Source: Caprimulgus europaeus | Lineage: Eukaryota; Chordata; Aves; Caprimulgiformes; Caprimulgidae | NCBI GenBank assembly: GCA_907165065.1 | Contig: OU015526.1 | Span: 71,447,723 to 71,511,722, forward strand | Direction of reading: 5' to 3' | DNA length: 64,000 bases | In this document: positions 34,748 through 47,887 of the stretch, one piece after another | Layout of the letters: each line of letters begins with the position of its first letter | How positions within the stretch are numbered: position 1 is the stretch's first letter | Program-made: the position numbers and the translations under genes | Notes under the pieces: generated by a model | Database searches by the model: none | The model's input: the letters and a program-made list of their open reading frames with translations, nothing else | What the model was told of the DNA's origin: nothing

Positions 34748-37700
34748 CTCTACACAGTTTTCTTCAAAAATTCATACTTTCATACAGAGCTACTGCTATG
34801 TTTTCAGTATCTCAGGAGACACAATACAGTATCTGAGATCACTCTAAAAGGCATCTTTGTATTGATATAAGTTGGTGTAACTGAAATATAAGTGTTTTTT
34901 CCTTCCCCTTTCACAAACCCAATGGGAACCAGAGCCACAAAGTAGCGTTTTGTCACTGAAAACATGCCTCGGGGGACCACTGCACTACCTACTGCAGCCT
35001 CTGTGGTAGGCTTGAGATCCCCAAACCAGCACCATAAATACTGTGCCTGTGTGTTTAGGACTTCAGAAGCAGGTGTTCATCTCTTTCACAGGGAATTGAT
35101 TTAGCTCTGAAGACAGCTACTGAAGATCTGCTTGCTTTAAAGGCTGAGGCAGGCAGACAAGTTGAGGTTCACACGAGCGTCACTACCTGTGACTCTATTG
35201 TGATTATAGTACTGAGTATTTTTTTCCACTGTGGATGCCTTGCTGAGAAGCTTTTCTTCAAAACCTTAGGGAACTACATGCTATTATTCTATCATGTAAT
35301 TGCTAAGGTAACGTGGCTTATGACATAGCCACAATACTCTCAGTGTTTGAGAAATAACACATCTCACTAAAGAGATTAACCTGAATTGAACCAAGTGTGT
35401 AAAAATATTTTTTTTTTCTCCCAAATAGAATGATTTCATTCTTCCTTAGGATAGAGTTTTGTTAGCTAAATGTAATTATATATCCCAAACAGCACAGCTC
35501 TATTACTGGGTTGGGTTTTTTTGTTCATTAAATATTAAAGGTATTCTCTTTTAACACCTCTGCAAATATTACTTTCTTCTGCAAAACCCCTGGTATTTTT
35601 GTTAGTATTTTACTATTTTTTAAAAAACAGACATAGTAGAATAATAATTTCATTATAGAATGCTTCTTTTGCATAGTAACACACATTTCATAGCTTAGAA
35701 GAATTGGCAGTGTGAATATGGTCAAGTGTGATCCATGCCAGTTAAACCAACATAATATGAAATTCCATTAGAGAAAACTACAGCCTAAAGAGAGGACACT
35801 TAAATGATATTCAGATCCTCTAAGACAGGACTCATTTATGACATTCTGGCTTAGCACAGGATCTTCTGAACATCCATGAACAGGCAAGCATTTCTTGTAG
35901 GATTTCCTTCAGTCAAAGGGATAGGTTTAAAGCTATCCAGATAGGACAGAAAAATTATTAGGTTCTGTAAAGACCTTTCTGAGAGGTTTGCCTCTGTAAC
36001 TAGATTTATTTTTTTATATATATATTTTATTTGAAGCTCCTGAAGGAAGAAGTGCTTATCTTGAAGGGTTCATGCACGCACTCCTAGAAATCTCACTCAC
36101 AGGTAATTATTATTTCCAAGTGCTATATCTTTATAGAAATATATTCCATTCCCCTATTCTTTTTGCACTGCAACTTGCATTGGCTTAATCAAAAATGGCT
36201 TCTGTTGGGTTTTAACTATTGAAAAGCTGTATTCCCCAAAACAATTGTCATCTGATAATTTATTAGAAAAATATACTCAGGGAAAAGAAGCTCTTTAATC
36301 CATCCATTTCTCTAAAGTGAAGTGATCTTCTATTGATTCATACTACAGTACATTAGTTAAGAATAAAACAGTTTCACAATGTATACCACAGAAATTTTAT
36401 AATTACTTTTTATTACATAAAATGTTTTCAGAATATTTGTTTACATGGGAAAATTTCAGTCAAAGCTAACTACAGATTTGGATGTGTGTACTTGATCAAG
36501 CTTGGTGAGGGTTATGAAGAAGTAACTGGAAAAAAGTAAGCTTTAACAAACATTATGAAATTAATTAAAAAAATAGTAAAATATTTAAAAATTAATTTCA
36601 TCTTGATATGCATTTTTGGATCATCAACAAACTAAGTGCTAGATATTTTTCCCATTACTTTAGCATTAAAGAAATGAAGATGAAACATTAATAATAATAG
36701 TATCTATCCTCCTGATATGCTATACTTTTCTGATATGCTATACTTTTCTGATATGCTATATTTTTATATAGCAACACTTCTCAGTCTGATTAGACGAATT
36801 TGAATATAAATCTATTTAAACTTATTACGACATCATGTATTTTGATAATTGTAAATAGAACCAAGAATTGCACAGTCTCCCCCACCTCCAAGGTACTTTT
36901 TCATAGAATTTCAGGATTTTTTAAAGATCTATTCCTGAATTGGAAGTCCTGAAATCCTCCATGGTGTTCAAGTTCTGTTTCTGACCCAGATTTCTTCAAT
37001 GCCATATTGCAATCCAACAACAGAGAGATCAAACTCTTCCCTTCTACTCTGTAGAATGTGGCTGTGAGCAAAAATCTTGAAATAAATAATAGAATATTAA
37101 ACCTTTCAGCACTATTTCATTGGAGCAAATTCAAGTTCATTATCCACATATTAGATAATAATAAGCAGTATCTTAACAGATCCTGGCAGAACTTAATTAG
37201 AACATACACATGTATCTCTAGCCATATTTTATTTTATATTCTTTTTCTTTCTTTTTCAGATAGTAATTAAGAAAAGAACCACTGAATTAAAAAATATATT
37301 CAGTAAAACATTAATGTATTTTAAATACGACGCACATGATATGGAAAATTCAGATGGAAGAAAGCTGATATTAATTTATCTCACCTTGGATTTACTTTGT
37401 TGGTGACTATGGACACAACTCTGCTGGATACTGTCACAGAAAATAGAGAGCACTGGGAAATCAGCCATGGAGAGGTCCAGAGGGGAGCAGAGAATTAGGT
37501 GATGAAGAATACTAGAATGAAACTTATGCATGGATGGTAGCTGAAAATGGCATATGAACAATTTTAACAGTCTGAGAGAGATGTAGGTTGCAGAGATTAC
37601 CTAGATATAGCTACCAAATGTGGTTGACAGGGAAGGGTTGTTTGTGAAAATTATTGTTATGAATAGTGATGTCACTCTTTATCTTAAGTTTTCTTTAGCT

Positions 37701-39804
37701 TCTATGGACAAATTTATACTGATTGAGGGAAAATAAAAACCCTGTGGGATAATCTCAGAGTTGCCCCAGTATTTTAAGCGTCATTTGACACAGAGACCCA
37801 TTTGCAGGCAGATCTTTTCAGGGTACTGGGATGATTATCTTAAAAGCTTTGATTGTAACTGGTAACTCAGATGACAGCAGCAATTATTTACACAGCACTA
37901 GTGTCCACTTCTTTACATCTCATTCCTCAGGATCCACCATTTTACAACTCACTGCATATATTCCAGCAAGGTAATAAAAAGCTCAGTTCCCTCAACTGTC
38001 TAGTGGACTATTTCCAAAGGCAGCTAGGCACTGGAATACCAGACCTCTCTGAGCATCATATCCCAACCAGGCAGGAACGCAGGGAGCTTGTAGCTATAGT
38101 GTTTGCCTTACAAACACCTTCTTAGAATTACCACTGATTAAACCACTAGCTCCTGAACCTGCTACAACACAATGATAGATTCAGATAACACAATATTAAT
38201 CACATCCCTATTAAAGAAAAAGGCTAAGATAATTTCAGAGAATCATTGCGAACTAAATCATATTAGTGTATATGTGATGCAGGTATCTGGCTTCTGTCTC
38301 TTTTTCTCAGGAATACGTACTAGACACATATCAGACTTCCAGTTTCAGCAACCATTCTTCCTTCAAAACATCCACACATCTTTACATGCATAGGTATACA
38401 CAAACCACACACTTTTATTCTTCTCCAATAAAACTAATATGACATCTTTATGTAATAAGAATTATCTGCCATCTATAGTCCTTCAGCATCATCTGAAAGG
38501 TTAAGAAATAGGTTAACACCAGCAGCAGAGTTTTTCTTCCCTTGAAATTCACAGGCACTGAATAGTTGCCCCATGTATTCAGGAATCTTGCAGTGTGCAG
38601 ACCTTGACCCAAAGAACACACCACATAATCTTTTCAGCAACCAGTGAAATAAAGATAACAAAAATTACCTCATAAGAACAACCTTCAGCAACACTATATT
38701 ACATATGACACGTAGTTACTTCAAGCAGTCACTTGCACAAAAGAATAACTGTTAGTGATGCATTTTCTTATGTTAATAAAAGAGTATATCAGACTTTTTT
38801 TTAAAAAAAAAAAGGCTTTTAGTTTGCTTGGGTCAAATACAGGAGCTTTGTGTACTTTGCCAAACACTGAAACACAAGTATCTGAGCACTGGAATACAAA
38901 TTTATGACCAGATAAAGGTTATTTTCCACTCCTGATATGAAAATATGATCTACTCTTTGTGCCAAGTGCCCATGCAAGTGGTGCAGTCTGTTCATTGTGA
39001 GCAACAGAACTAACTCCTTTCTCTCTCTTTAGATTGCAGATGCAGACTCTCTTATTGAAATAAGGTACTCAGCTAACTTTATATGATGCTGGGAAAGCTT
39101 TTACTGACGCATGTAGCTCTTGTACTACAATGTACACAGCTGCTTGCTTGAGCAGGCAGTTAATTCAGTATGTGACTGTTGGACTGGCAAATAGATCTGA
39201 TTAGCTCTTGATCAGTTCAAATTGAGATTCTTTCTTAAGTCTATAATTTCAAGTGAGCTCTCTGTGATATCCACAAAGTAAATTTATTTAAAAAAATGTA
39301 CTTCTTTCTACAGACACTCTTATTTACTGCTTTTGCTGACTTCTCTGCTCTCTTCAACTTTGGAGATACAGCCCAAGTTGCTGCAGTCTAAATTGCTCTT
39401 TAAACAATTTCTCCAAATCCTTTATTTCCATTTTGAATCTTGCACTATTAGAGCTCTGCTTTAGCATATATGCTTTATATTCATTACAAAATTATTCTTT
39501 TTTTTTTTTTTTAATCAATTCTCTAATATTACCATTGACAGGATGAGGAAAAGTGGGTGATTAGGATAATGAGTTATCTGGTACCATCACTTTTAAACAT
39601 ATTTTCTCTCTAAAGAACATTTGAAAGAAATAGCTGTGTGACATGACTGCTAGATTTCTTCATTATTGCACATAAACCCCAATACTACCTAATCTCTCCC
39701 TGTCTATTCACCTGTAACATATATAAAGTTCCAATCAACATCATATCTCAGCCCTAGACCTAGCACTTCTCTAAATATATTATTCTCCACCTCTACTCCA
39801 CTCT
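34748..39804. other. Unique AT-rich DNA, no gene seen
   Basis: No gene or recognisable transposon was found. An 18-bp triplicate is at 36712-36765. A possible 32-nt exon-like segment at 39033-39064 is discussed under findings. Confidence 0.5.
36712..36765 (+). repeat. 18-bp tandem repeat, three units
   Basis: The unit CTGATATGCTATACTTTT occurs at 36712, 36730 and 36748. The first two are identical and the third has one C-to-T change. Confidence 0.95.
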
Positions 39805-40297
39805 CATGAGACCCCCACCTGGAGTAATGCATCCAGCTCTGGGTCCCCCAGCACAAGACAGACATGGACTTGTTAGAACAAGACCAGAGAAGGGCCACAA
39901 AAATGGCCAGAGGACTGGAACAACTGCCCTGTGAAGAAAGTCTGAAAGAGTTGGGGTTGTTCAGTCTGGAGAAGAGAAGGCTCTGGGGAGATGATTTTGC
40001 ATCCTTTAAATATAAAAAGTGGGCTCAAAAGACAGATAGAGACTTTTTATCAAGGTCTGTAGTGACAAGACAAGGAGCAACTGTTTTAAACTGAAAGACA
40101 GTTAATTTAGATTGGATATAAGGAAAAAATTATTTATGATGAGTGTGGAACAGGTGGAACAGGTTGCCCAGAGAAATTGTGGATGCCCCATCATTGCAAG
40201 TGTTCAAGGTCAGGTTGGATGGGGCTGTGAGCAACCTGATCTGGTGAAAGATATCCCTTCCCATTGCCAAAGGTTGGACTAGATAATCTTTAAAGGT
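39805..40297 (+). mobile_element. CR1 LINE 3' part, tail missing
   Basis: This is the ORF2 C-terminal region and part of the 3' UTR of a CR1 on the plus strand. It starts with CCCCCACCTGGAGTAATGCA. Translation at 39864-40090 gives [20 protein letters not shown] and [12 protein letters not shown], the CR1 C-terminal signature, with decayed frame afterwards. The 3' UTR block GGTTGGACTAGATAATCTTT is present. The element stops at AAAGGT, directly against the 3' end of a minus-strand CR1, so its last part and octamer tail are absent at this point. Confidence 0.92.
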
Positions 40298-40752
40298 TCA
40301 TAGAATCATAGAATGCTGTGAGTTGGAAGGGACCCACAAGGATCATAGAGCCCAACTCCTGTCCCTGCATAGAAAAATCCCAAGATTCAGACCATGTGTC
40401 TGAGGGTGTTGTCCAAATATTTATTGAATATTGTCAGGCTTGGTGCCATGACTACCTCCCTGGGGAGCTTATTCTAGTGCTTCACCACCCCCTGGGTGAA
40501 GAAACTTTTCCTAATGTCCAACCTCACCCTCCCCTGGTACATCTTCCTGACATTTTCCCTGGTCCTATCATTGAAGAGATCAGCACCTGCCACTTGTGAG
40601 GAAATTATAGACCATGATGAGATCTCCTCTCAGTCTTCTCTTCTCCAGGCTGAACAAACCAAGTGACTTCAGCCTCTCTTCATATGGCCTCCCCTCTAAA
40701 CCCTTCACCAATTTAGTGGCCCTCCTCTGGATGCTCTCTTTCAAATCACTCT
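40298..40752 (-). mobile_element. CR1 LINE 3' end, minus strand, tail-to-tail with its neighbour
   Basis: Read on the minus strand, the element ends GGGTCCCTTCCAACTCACAG followed by the tail CATTCTATGATTCTATGA (plus-strand 40298-40315). Upstream on that strand are the ORF2 C-terminal coding blocks seen as reverse complement of CTTCTCTTCTCCAGGCTGAA (LFSLEKRR) and CCAATTTAGTGGCCCTCCTC. It is 5'-truncated at about 40752. It abuts a plus-strand CR1 at its 3' end, giving a head-out, tail-in inverted pair of about 950 bp in total. Confidence 0.92.
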
Positions 40753-43700
40753 GTGATTGTAAGGTACATCCACACTCTAATGATGGCTATTACAGGAGCA
40801 CATTCAAACTTGAAGTGTTACGGAAAGTCTTTTGTAAAAAGCAGTAAAAACAAATACTTTTTTCCCTTTTAGCAGTAGGCTGTGTGCTCTGTTAGTGTAT
40901 TCTAGAGATACCACTGATTCCTAAAAACATTATTAGAACAATTAATGAGAACTGGGACCCAGGAGGATGCACATATTATTCAGTTTTAATATTTTTTTTG
41001 TTACCATTTAAAAATAACTCTTATTCTTCGTGTCTTCATGTACACCAGATCTTGACTTGTACTCAGTAACTTGCTGTAGAGTTTCTTGTAAAAAAAATTG
41101 CTCATTAATGTCGATCTCTCATCAATTGCTCAAGCTGAGCACCAGGTCTGTAAACAGAAGCAAAGTCTCTGTTCTTTTAATCTAGACAGCTTTTAACCTG
41201 GATGTAGCTTCTGGTCATGAAATCATCTCTCAAGAAAGGATGTTTTTCTCCAGGTAAGTGACAAGGCTTTAATTAGAACATTAACTCAGTTTCTCTGCAC
41301 TTTCCTTGTGCTAGAAAGTATCTTAACAAATTGAACTCAGGCTACTGAGCAATAAGAACACTTTTTTTTTCAGCCTTCCTTTTTTTGTTTGATTTCAAAA
41401 TCTGTTTTAATCATTTTTTATAAGTAGTCTCTGTTACTTCATCAAAGCAAGCACCATTTTGATTACTGAAACAAGCCATTTACTTTTTCTGTCTCCCTGA
41501 GAAATCAGAGCTGAAAACACATTCCCACTATTAGTTGTTTCTCTTTGGAAAGTAGTAGCACTTGAAAAAAAAAAACCAAACCAAAAACCCACAACTGTAA
41601 ATTTAGCCTTATTAAACAAACATAAACAAAAAATATGAAAGCAAATTGCAAAAGGAGGACATTTTTCAAGCTTCCTTCTGTACCACAGCTGCAAAACAAA
41701 GTGAAGATTATATGGAAACGTTACAGTCACACTCCCAGAACCATAATGGCTGGTAGATATGGGAAACACTGATTGCCATAGTATTTTTCAAGTAGAAATG
41801 CTGACAGAGAATAGTAATTTATTCCATCCAAAACTAAATTATCATTTTTCTAACCAGGAAACTTTATATTTTAATGTTTCATTAGCTTTTTTCATCAGAA
41901 AAAGTATTGAAGCATAAGTAACCTTTGCGCTTTAACCAGCATATTTTTTCTGATGTGTTGCTTTCAATAATGTCTTAGATTACTGCTAGCAGAATCATGG
42001 CCAAGATTGGGAATAAAAAGCTGAGAGTGTAAAATGAAAATTCACTCTACCTCAGGAAACCTATGAGACAAATTGGATTTAGTTCAGATAGGAAGAAGCA
42101 GACCAAGTAAACTTGCCTAATATTTTCTGCATACCATCAGAAAACAATGTCCAGAAAACCACTCCCATTCATCTTCAGAGACATTTATATGCAAGACACC
42201 TTTTTTTTTTTTTTAGAAAAAAGGGAAACCATTCCTATAGATAAAACCAGCCACTGCACTGGCACAGAGTACACATAGGGAAATTGTGGGAGTTGCAGCT
42301 TAGGTGAATCCTAACAGTGTTTAGCAATACTTTAGTTTCTCAAACTAACCTCACTGTTCTTAGGCAACATTGAACAGTCATCTCTGCTCAAGAGCTCAAG
42401 TTTATGTTTAAACCGCAAATAAGAAAATTTAAGATTAATAACAGCAGTTTTGGTGGGCTTCAGTGAGTTGGTGACTATTTTATTATTGAGTGGACACAAT
42501 CCTTCCTAGGAGAACAACTGCAGGGCATTTGTATCTGAAAATGTATTCTTGCAGATAAGTGAACCAATAAGTAAAAGTAATGCATATCAAATGGCATACA
42601 CTTTGCGGAAAGTCAACTGGAAAACAACACAAACTATTTGGACTTTAAACACCAAAATACCTCATTGAACAGTGGAGCTGGTGTACAAGGGAACCTGTTA
42701 CAGGATGACATCATTTTCATAGTGTTTACTTAAAAAGATTTCTGCTACTGGAATGACTATGCTTTTAGAATATGGCAGTATACTCAATACAGAGAAGGCC
42801 AAAAAATGCTTTGTTAAAATATTTTTGTACTGAATTTATCATTTTGAATATCGAGATAAATTTCAGTGTTTAAATAAATCTTTGCCTAGAAAACATATGA
42901 CATTCTGTGTATTTGTCTGCCCAGATACTAAATCATCAAAACTTGTAAGCACTATCAATTATTCACAGTGACTGTGGAACAAGCATGGATGCCTGCAGTT
43001 ATTAATTTATGGCATAAAATCATCCAGCTGAGAAGTCTTGAAAGAACAATAAAGTCCTTTGTGTTTTGTTAAGAAATTGCAGTGGGGCCCGAACAGCTGT
43101 TTACTGTTAGCTCGATTTCCAAAAGAAGACCATCCATACCAGCTTACGGAAAAATTCATATCTATTGATGAGCATAGTCATCTGCTAAGAACAATTTTCT
43201 TGCAACTGAACAGTGATTAAATCACACCAGGTTCATATAATTCATCTGTCTGACTCTTTCTGTCATGTTTAATGACAAATCCTATCAACCCAGATCCTGA
43301 TTCACAAGGTACTAAAACACATACCCAGCTTTAATTACCCAGATGTGCTACGGCATTAATATTGTGGCCTTTGCAAATTAGGCTGCATAGACTCTGAAGA
43401 TTTTGTTCTCCAACAAAAATTCTAAGCAGAAGCATCAAAAGCACCATAAAGAATTAAGCAAAAAATCTGAGACAATACCAACTAATAAATGTTAAACCGT
43501 TGCCTATCAAACCACTGCAATAACAACTACAGCATAGTGTTTAGATCACATCTTGTATACCAGGGGTACTAAAATTTTAACAGTATTAAAACTTTAATAG
43601 CTCTTCGATTAAAGTCTTAAGAAAGGGTGAATTGGTGCAGGTGGGGGGTTTTTGCTTGGTTTTGTGGGTTTGGTTTTTTGTTTGTTTTGTTTTGTTTATT

Positions 43701-46700
43701 AACTAAGAAAAGGGTTTTCCTTGCTTGTTTTTTTTTTTTTTTAATCCAGAGCCTATCTTGAGGAGAAATACCTGTGAATTGTGGAGAAGGCACCCTACAT
43801 TCAACCTTTCCATCAACTCAGTTCCTGATTCCAGTGTAACCAAAGTATTTCCTTTGTGCTTTACAATAAAAATATATAAAATGTAAACAAATAAATTGAT
43901 AATGTTCCTGATGTCTGTAGACCTCGATCCACTATGTTAACATATACAATTTTAGCACGCAATTGTTTCCTTCCATTGAACTGAAGGCTATAAATGGCTC
44001 TTTATATGCATAAGTGCTTGCAGAGTTTGATAAGGCTGTGTAGGTAAGGCTATGTAACCTTTCTGTAGCATTTGCAAAGGTTCCTTCCTCACCCATATGT
44101 GATCAAACAACAGGCACAAAAATAGCACAAACTACCTAAAGAAAATTTTTTCTAGTGGTGGAAAGATGTCCAGAGCTGGGCTAACAAACAAATCTACTAC
44201 TTCCCTGTGACTGATCCCATGTTTTACTACTTTTCAGAAGTATCTACAGCACAACAAGATGACAATACAGAGGACCTGCCTAACCAGGCAGGGCTGCTCA
44301 GATTTACACCAGTTTATCCCAAGGGGAATATCAAGCTTACTCAGTAACTCCTCATTAAAGAAAGAATTTCACAGCCATGTTAAAGACCTTAAGTATTGAA
44401 TGTATTTGATGCTAATAGCTGACTGACCACCAAATAAATGATAAATATCTTGATGCAAAGAAATCACTTTTTTCTTGATATAGCAATTTTGATGCTTTGA
44501 TAGTGGTCTTAAAATTATTTCCTGATATTTTAAATAAATTTGTATATTTTTGCTGCTAATCAATTTTATTTCATGTACTTTATTATTCCTTCACAATATC
44601 ACTGTGAAAGTTATTTTGAAGTCAGCATTTCCAAGTACTTCTTATAATAAGGGATTTACCTTTATCCATGGGTATTTGACTTGTACTTAAACTCTGTATC
44701 CAACTCAAAGAATTAATTTCTTTTACTTCATCTAAAAGAACAAAACCCGTAATATAACATGGAATGCTGCTGTTAATTCATATTTAAGCAAAGCAGAATA
44801 TATAAATAAACATATTTAAATAAACATATTTTATTTATTAGCTACCAGGGTCTCTTTGTATTAGCTCATTGCATAAAGCAACTGAGAATTGTATTATATA
44901 ATTTACAGATCTTAAATTGAGGAGTCTTAGCTAAACTGCTTTTCTGTGGACTTTAAACCACCACCTCCTTGCAAAACACTATACATTAAAAATTTGAGCC
45001 ACTGTAGACCAAATTGAAAGGGAATGGCCTTATTAATTTCCTAATTTAGTTTCACTGCATCAATTATAAACATACAACAAAAGATAGTGGCACAAATCTG
45101 CTTGAAAGTGATAAAAGGATAAGATCATAAATATCATTTCAGAAGATATTACCTTGGTAATCAATTTAATCCTTTGATATAGGGAAATATATTTTCTTTT
45201 GTTCAAACTCGCACAGAGAAACTGCACTCTCTCATATATGATATTCAAATTCAAAGCAAGTGCTGTGTATTACATAAGTTGTATGATCCAGTCTAATACA
45301 TCCAAGCCACTTAAACAAGAACAAACACAAAATCACATTTATAAACACAAAAATATTTTAAGAGAAATGCAATAAATGAAACACTGTCATACTTCTTAAT
45401 AAAAATGAAAATGTCATTGAGAACTTCGAAGCTTGGAATTAGAACCAGCTCTTCCAAATGCTTACAAACACAATCATAAATTATATTATCATAGTCCAAA
45501 CATGCAAAATATATTTTTTACATTCTCACTGAATATTTCCAGCCCTTAGCATTATTTCAATATGGCTACATTAGCCCAGTGATGCTTTCAACTATCTCAT
45601 CTGCATCTCTACTTAGATGTGAAAAAAAAAAAAAAATGTATTTTAAGTATCTCCCTAATTTTAAAGATAGATTCACAGTATTTTCTTTTAGTACTTGGCC
45701 AATGGAAAGTCCGTCAAGCCATTATTTTTGAGATGAACAAACAGTAACGGCACAATATAGTAGAGCTATCAAAAAAATTGGGACAATGCAGGACACTCTA
45801 CGTGGAGGGGAAAGAAACAAAGAACTACCATATTTGAAAAGAAAACTAAAGCTAAATTTGTCTGTTCTATTCTTGTTATTAATGTATTCAATAAAAAACT
45901 ACCTGGGAAAGTAGAACAGCAGATGATATAGAGTACATAGAGACATTGTTGGGGAAAAGGCTAGATATGAGATTGTCTTGAAATACTGTCAGTGAAAAAA
46001 AAAAAAATTTACTCACAGATGAATGAAAATGCTGAAAAGTCCACCAGGCTTTCTTGAACAATTGGTTTTATTAAGGATTTTTCCTGCTTTCAGCTTCACT
46101 TTCCTGAAAGATAAAAGGGATGACAAAAATTTATATGCATAACCAAAACCAGAATTCTTTTCTAAAATTCTTAAATAAGAGAAATAGCTGTATTTGAGAT
46201 CAGCATAATCTCTGATAATGAGAGTTTCTTTATTATTTATCACTTTTTAGAAAGAGTTTTCATAATGTTACAGTCAAGGCTACATTTTATTGTTTAGAGA
46301 GTAACAGATCTATGGTTCCCCTGAGAAAACTGAGAAAGGCACATCTCCTCTCCAGGCATCCAAATAGGTGCCAGAAGTAAGCAAATGATGTATCCAATTC
46401 CTCCACAGTATGCCTGGCATTTGATATCATGGCTCGTGGAGCCCATCTCTCTAATGTCCTTGGAGCAATATACTAGTGTAAGGGAGGGAAGTGAGAAATA
46501 TCTGAGATTTTTACTTTTTTTTTTTTTTCTCATGCAAGAAAGAATAACTCAGGTTGTACTTCCAGATCTTTAGACCATGGAAAGACCATGCTTTAGTTTA
46601 TATTCATTGTTCACCACAAAGTGAGCTGCTGCTGCTGTCTGGTGCACAGTAATAACCAGCAAACGTTGACATTGCAATGATTTCTATAGCTTTGTACTTG

Positions 46701-47829
46701 AGCCCATAGTGTGTGCTCAATAAGCTGAACATTTCCTTCTGTCTTTGCTAGATATGCCCCTAAACTTGCTATTTGCGGAGAAAATACTTTTAACATACAG
46801 CCACAAAATGTCTAATGGAGATTCTCACCTCTAAAAGTATCTCACCAAGAACAATGGAACATGGGTCTAGACATGCTAGAGCTTCAACAGGGGAGCTCCT
46901 GTAAGGAGAGCCCCTACCTCAAGGGAATTAAAATAAATAATAATAATTAAAAAAAGGCACTGGGAGAGTCTTAAGATGAACAGCACCAAACCAAGGCGGT
47001 CAGAAAAAGGGTTAGCCTGGAGAAGTGTCTGTATTTGCAAAGAAGATTCCACACCACTAAAAAGCCTTCCCCACAATGGAATTTGTCCTACTGAGGTGTT
47101 AGCTGTCCTGCCTACAGAACTGTCGAGCATGGAGGAACTTTCCTTATGGACCACCGTCAAGAAGCAAATATAAATCAGAAACAATGGTGAACTAGCAATA
47201 TCTGATAAAAACAGACAAGAAACACTACAGAAATACCTAAAACAGATAGAAAATGGCAGGCTGTGATGTCCCAGAAAGGAATAATCCTGCAGCTTCTAAG
47301 TAGAGGTAAATAGAAGAAAGAAGTCTGTTAAATTTCAAATTCATTAAATTTTAGGACTATATTTAAAAGAGTTGTAAAACAATACACATACGTCTATTTG
47401 GTCTGTCGTTGACTTTTAAGCTATGTTATTCAAAGAAGGCATTAGCTGCACAGTTCCCATTAAAAGGAGCTGAGCATTTGCACACTCATACTGAGTGCAA
47501 GGATTGCATCATTACCACAGCAGAATGCGTTCAGGTCTGCAGTTAGTCTACAAACACCCAAAATTTGCTTTCTATTCTTATTGAGCAAACATACAGCAGT
47601 GCTTTCCTTCACAATTCTTACTGCAAAATACACTCTGCAAAGAGTATCTTCATTCAGCTTTCACAGCTTTTGGTGACATTTTTTCTTTCTCTGCCTGCAC
47701 TACACATTACAGTGGCATTAAAGGCAAAGAGCCTTTAGATGAAACACAGAACTACGTGTTATTATGATATAGACTGTTGTCTCCTTCCGTCAGTAACTGC
47801 TCTGGAAAGAACTCTGAAATATCTTGTGA
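40753..47829. other. Unique AT-rich DNA, no gene seen
   Basis: No coding sequence or transposon was recognised. It includes a G/T-rich stretch at 43.63-43.70 kb, poly(T) runs near 42.2 and 43.73 kb, and a CAG|GTAAGT motif at 41253/41254 behind a pyrimidine tract (see findings). Confidence 0.5.
41241..41260 (+). promoter_or_regulatory. Candidate recursive splice site
   Basis: TGTTTTTCTCCAG is followed at once by GTAAGTG. A good 3' splice site is thus fused to a consensus 5' splice site with no exon between them, the form of a ratchet (recursive) splice site in long introns. No flanking exon of a host gene is visible in the window, so the element has meaning only if the window is intronic on the plus strand. 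The 9-mer CAGGTAAGT itself is expected about once per 130 kb per strand by chance. Confidence 0.25.
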
Positions 47830-47887
47830 GGATGTGAGGGTGATCTGGCTGTGACATCTGTCACCTCATTGATTGCCAGGGTTGATT
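47830..47887 (+). pseudogene. 5' fragment of 7SK RNA (58 nt) joined to a CR1
   Basis: 7SK is a Pol III small nuclear RNA that holds P-TEFb inactive with HEXIM and LARP7. Bases 47830-47887 match nucleotides 1-58 of 7SK as I recall the human sequence, starting exactly at the RNA's first base (GGATGTGAGG) and running to GGGTTGATT. I count 4 mismatches, 54 of 58 identical. All four are C-to-T, and three are at CpG sites, the signature of methylation decay. The segment covers most of the conserved 5' hairpin, including both strands of its GATC-containing base (GTGATCTGG and CATTGATTGCC here). It ends where CR1 3' sequence begins. No Pol III promoter elements (TATA, PSE) are seen upstream, so this is a retrocopy, not a gene. 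Confidence 0.85.

Noticed and set aside
36895-36960. TCATAGAATTTCAGGATTTTTTAAAGATCT, resembling a minus-strand CR1 start
   Set aside because: Only the first bases fit a CR1 tail and no CR1 body follows. It could be a very old fragment but cannot be supported by eye.
43625-43705. G/T-rich stretch as a possible G-quadruplex or R-loop site
   Set aside because: G runs are too few and irregular for a standard four-run quadruplex. Likely simple low-complexity sequence.
46860-47180. Moderately GC-rich block with two 65-100 codon frames
   Set aside because: No similarity to a known repeat or protein that I can recognise, and no target duplication or tail.
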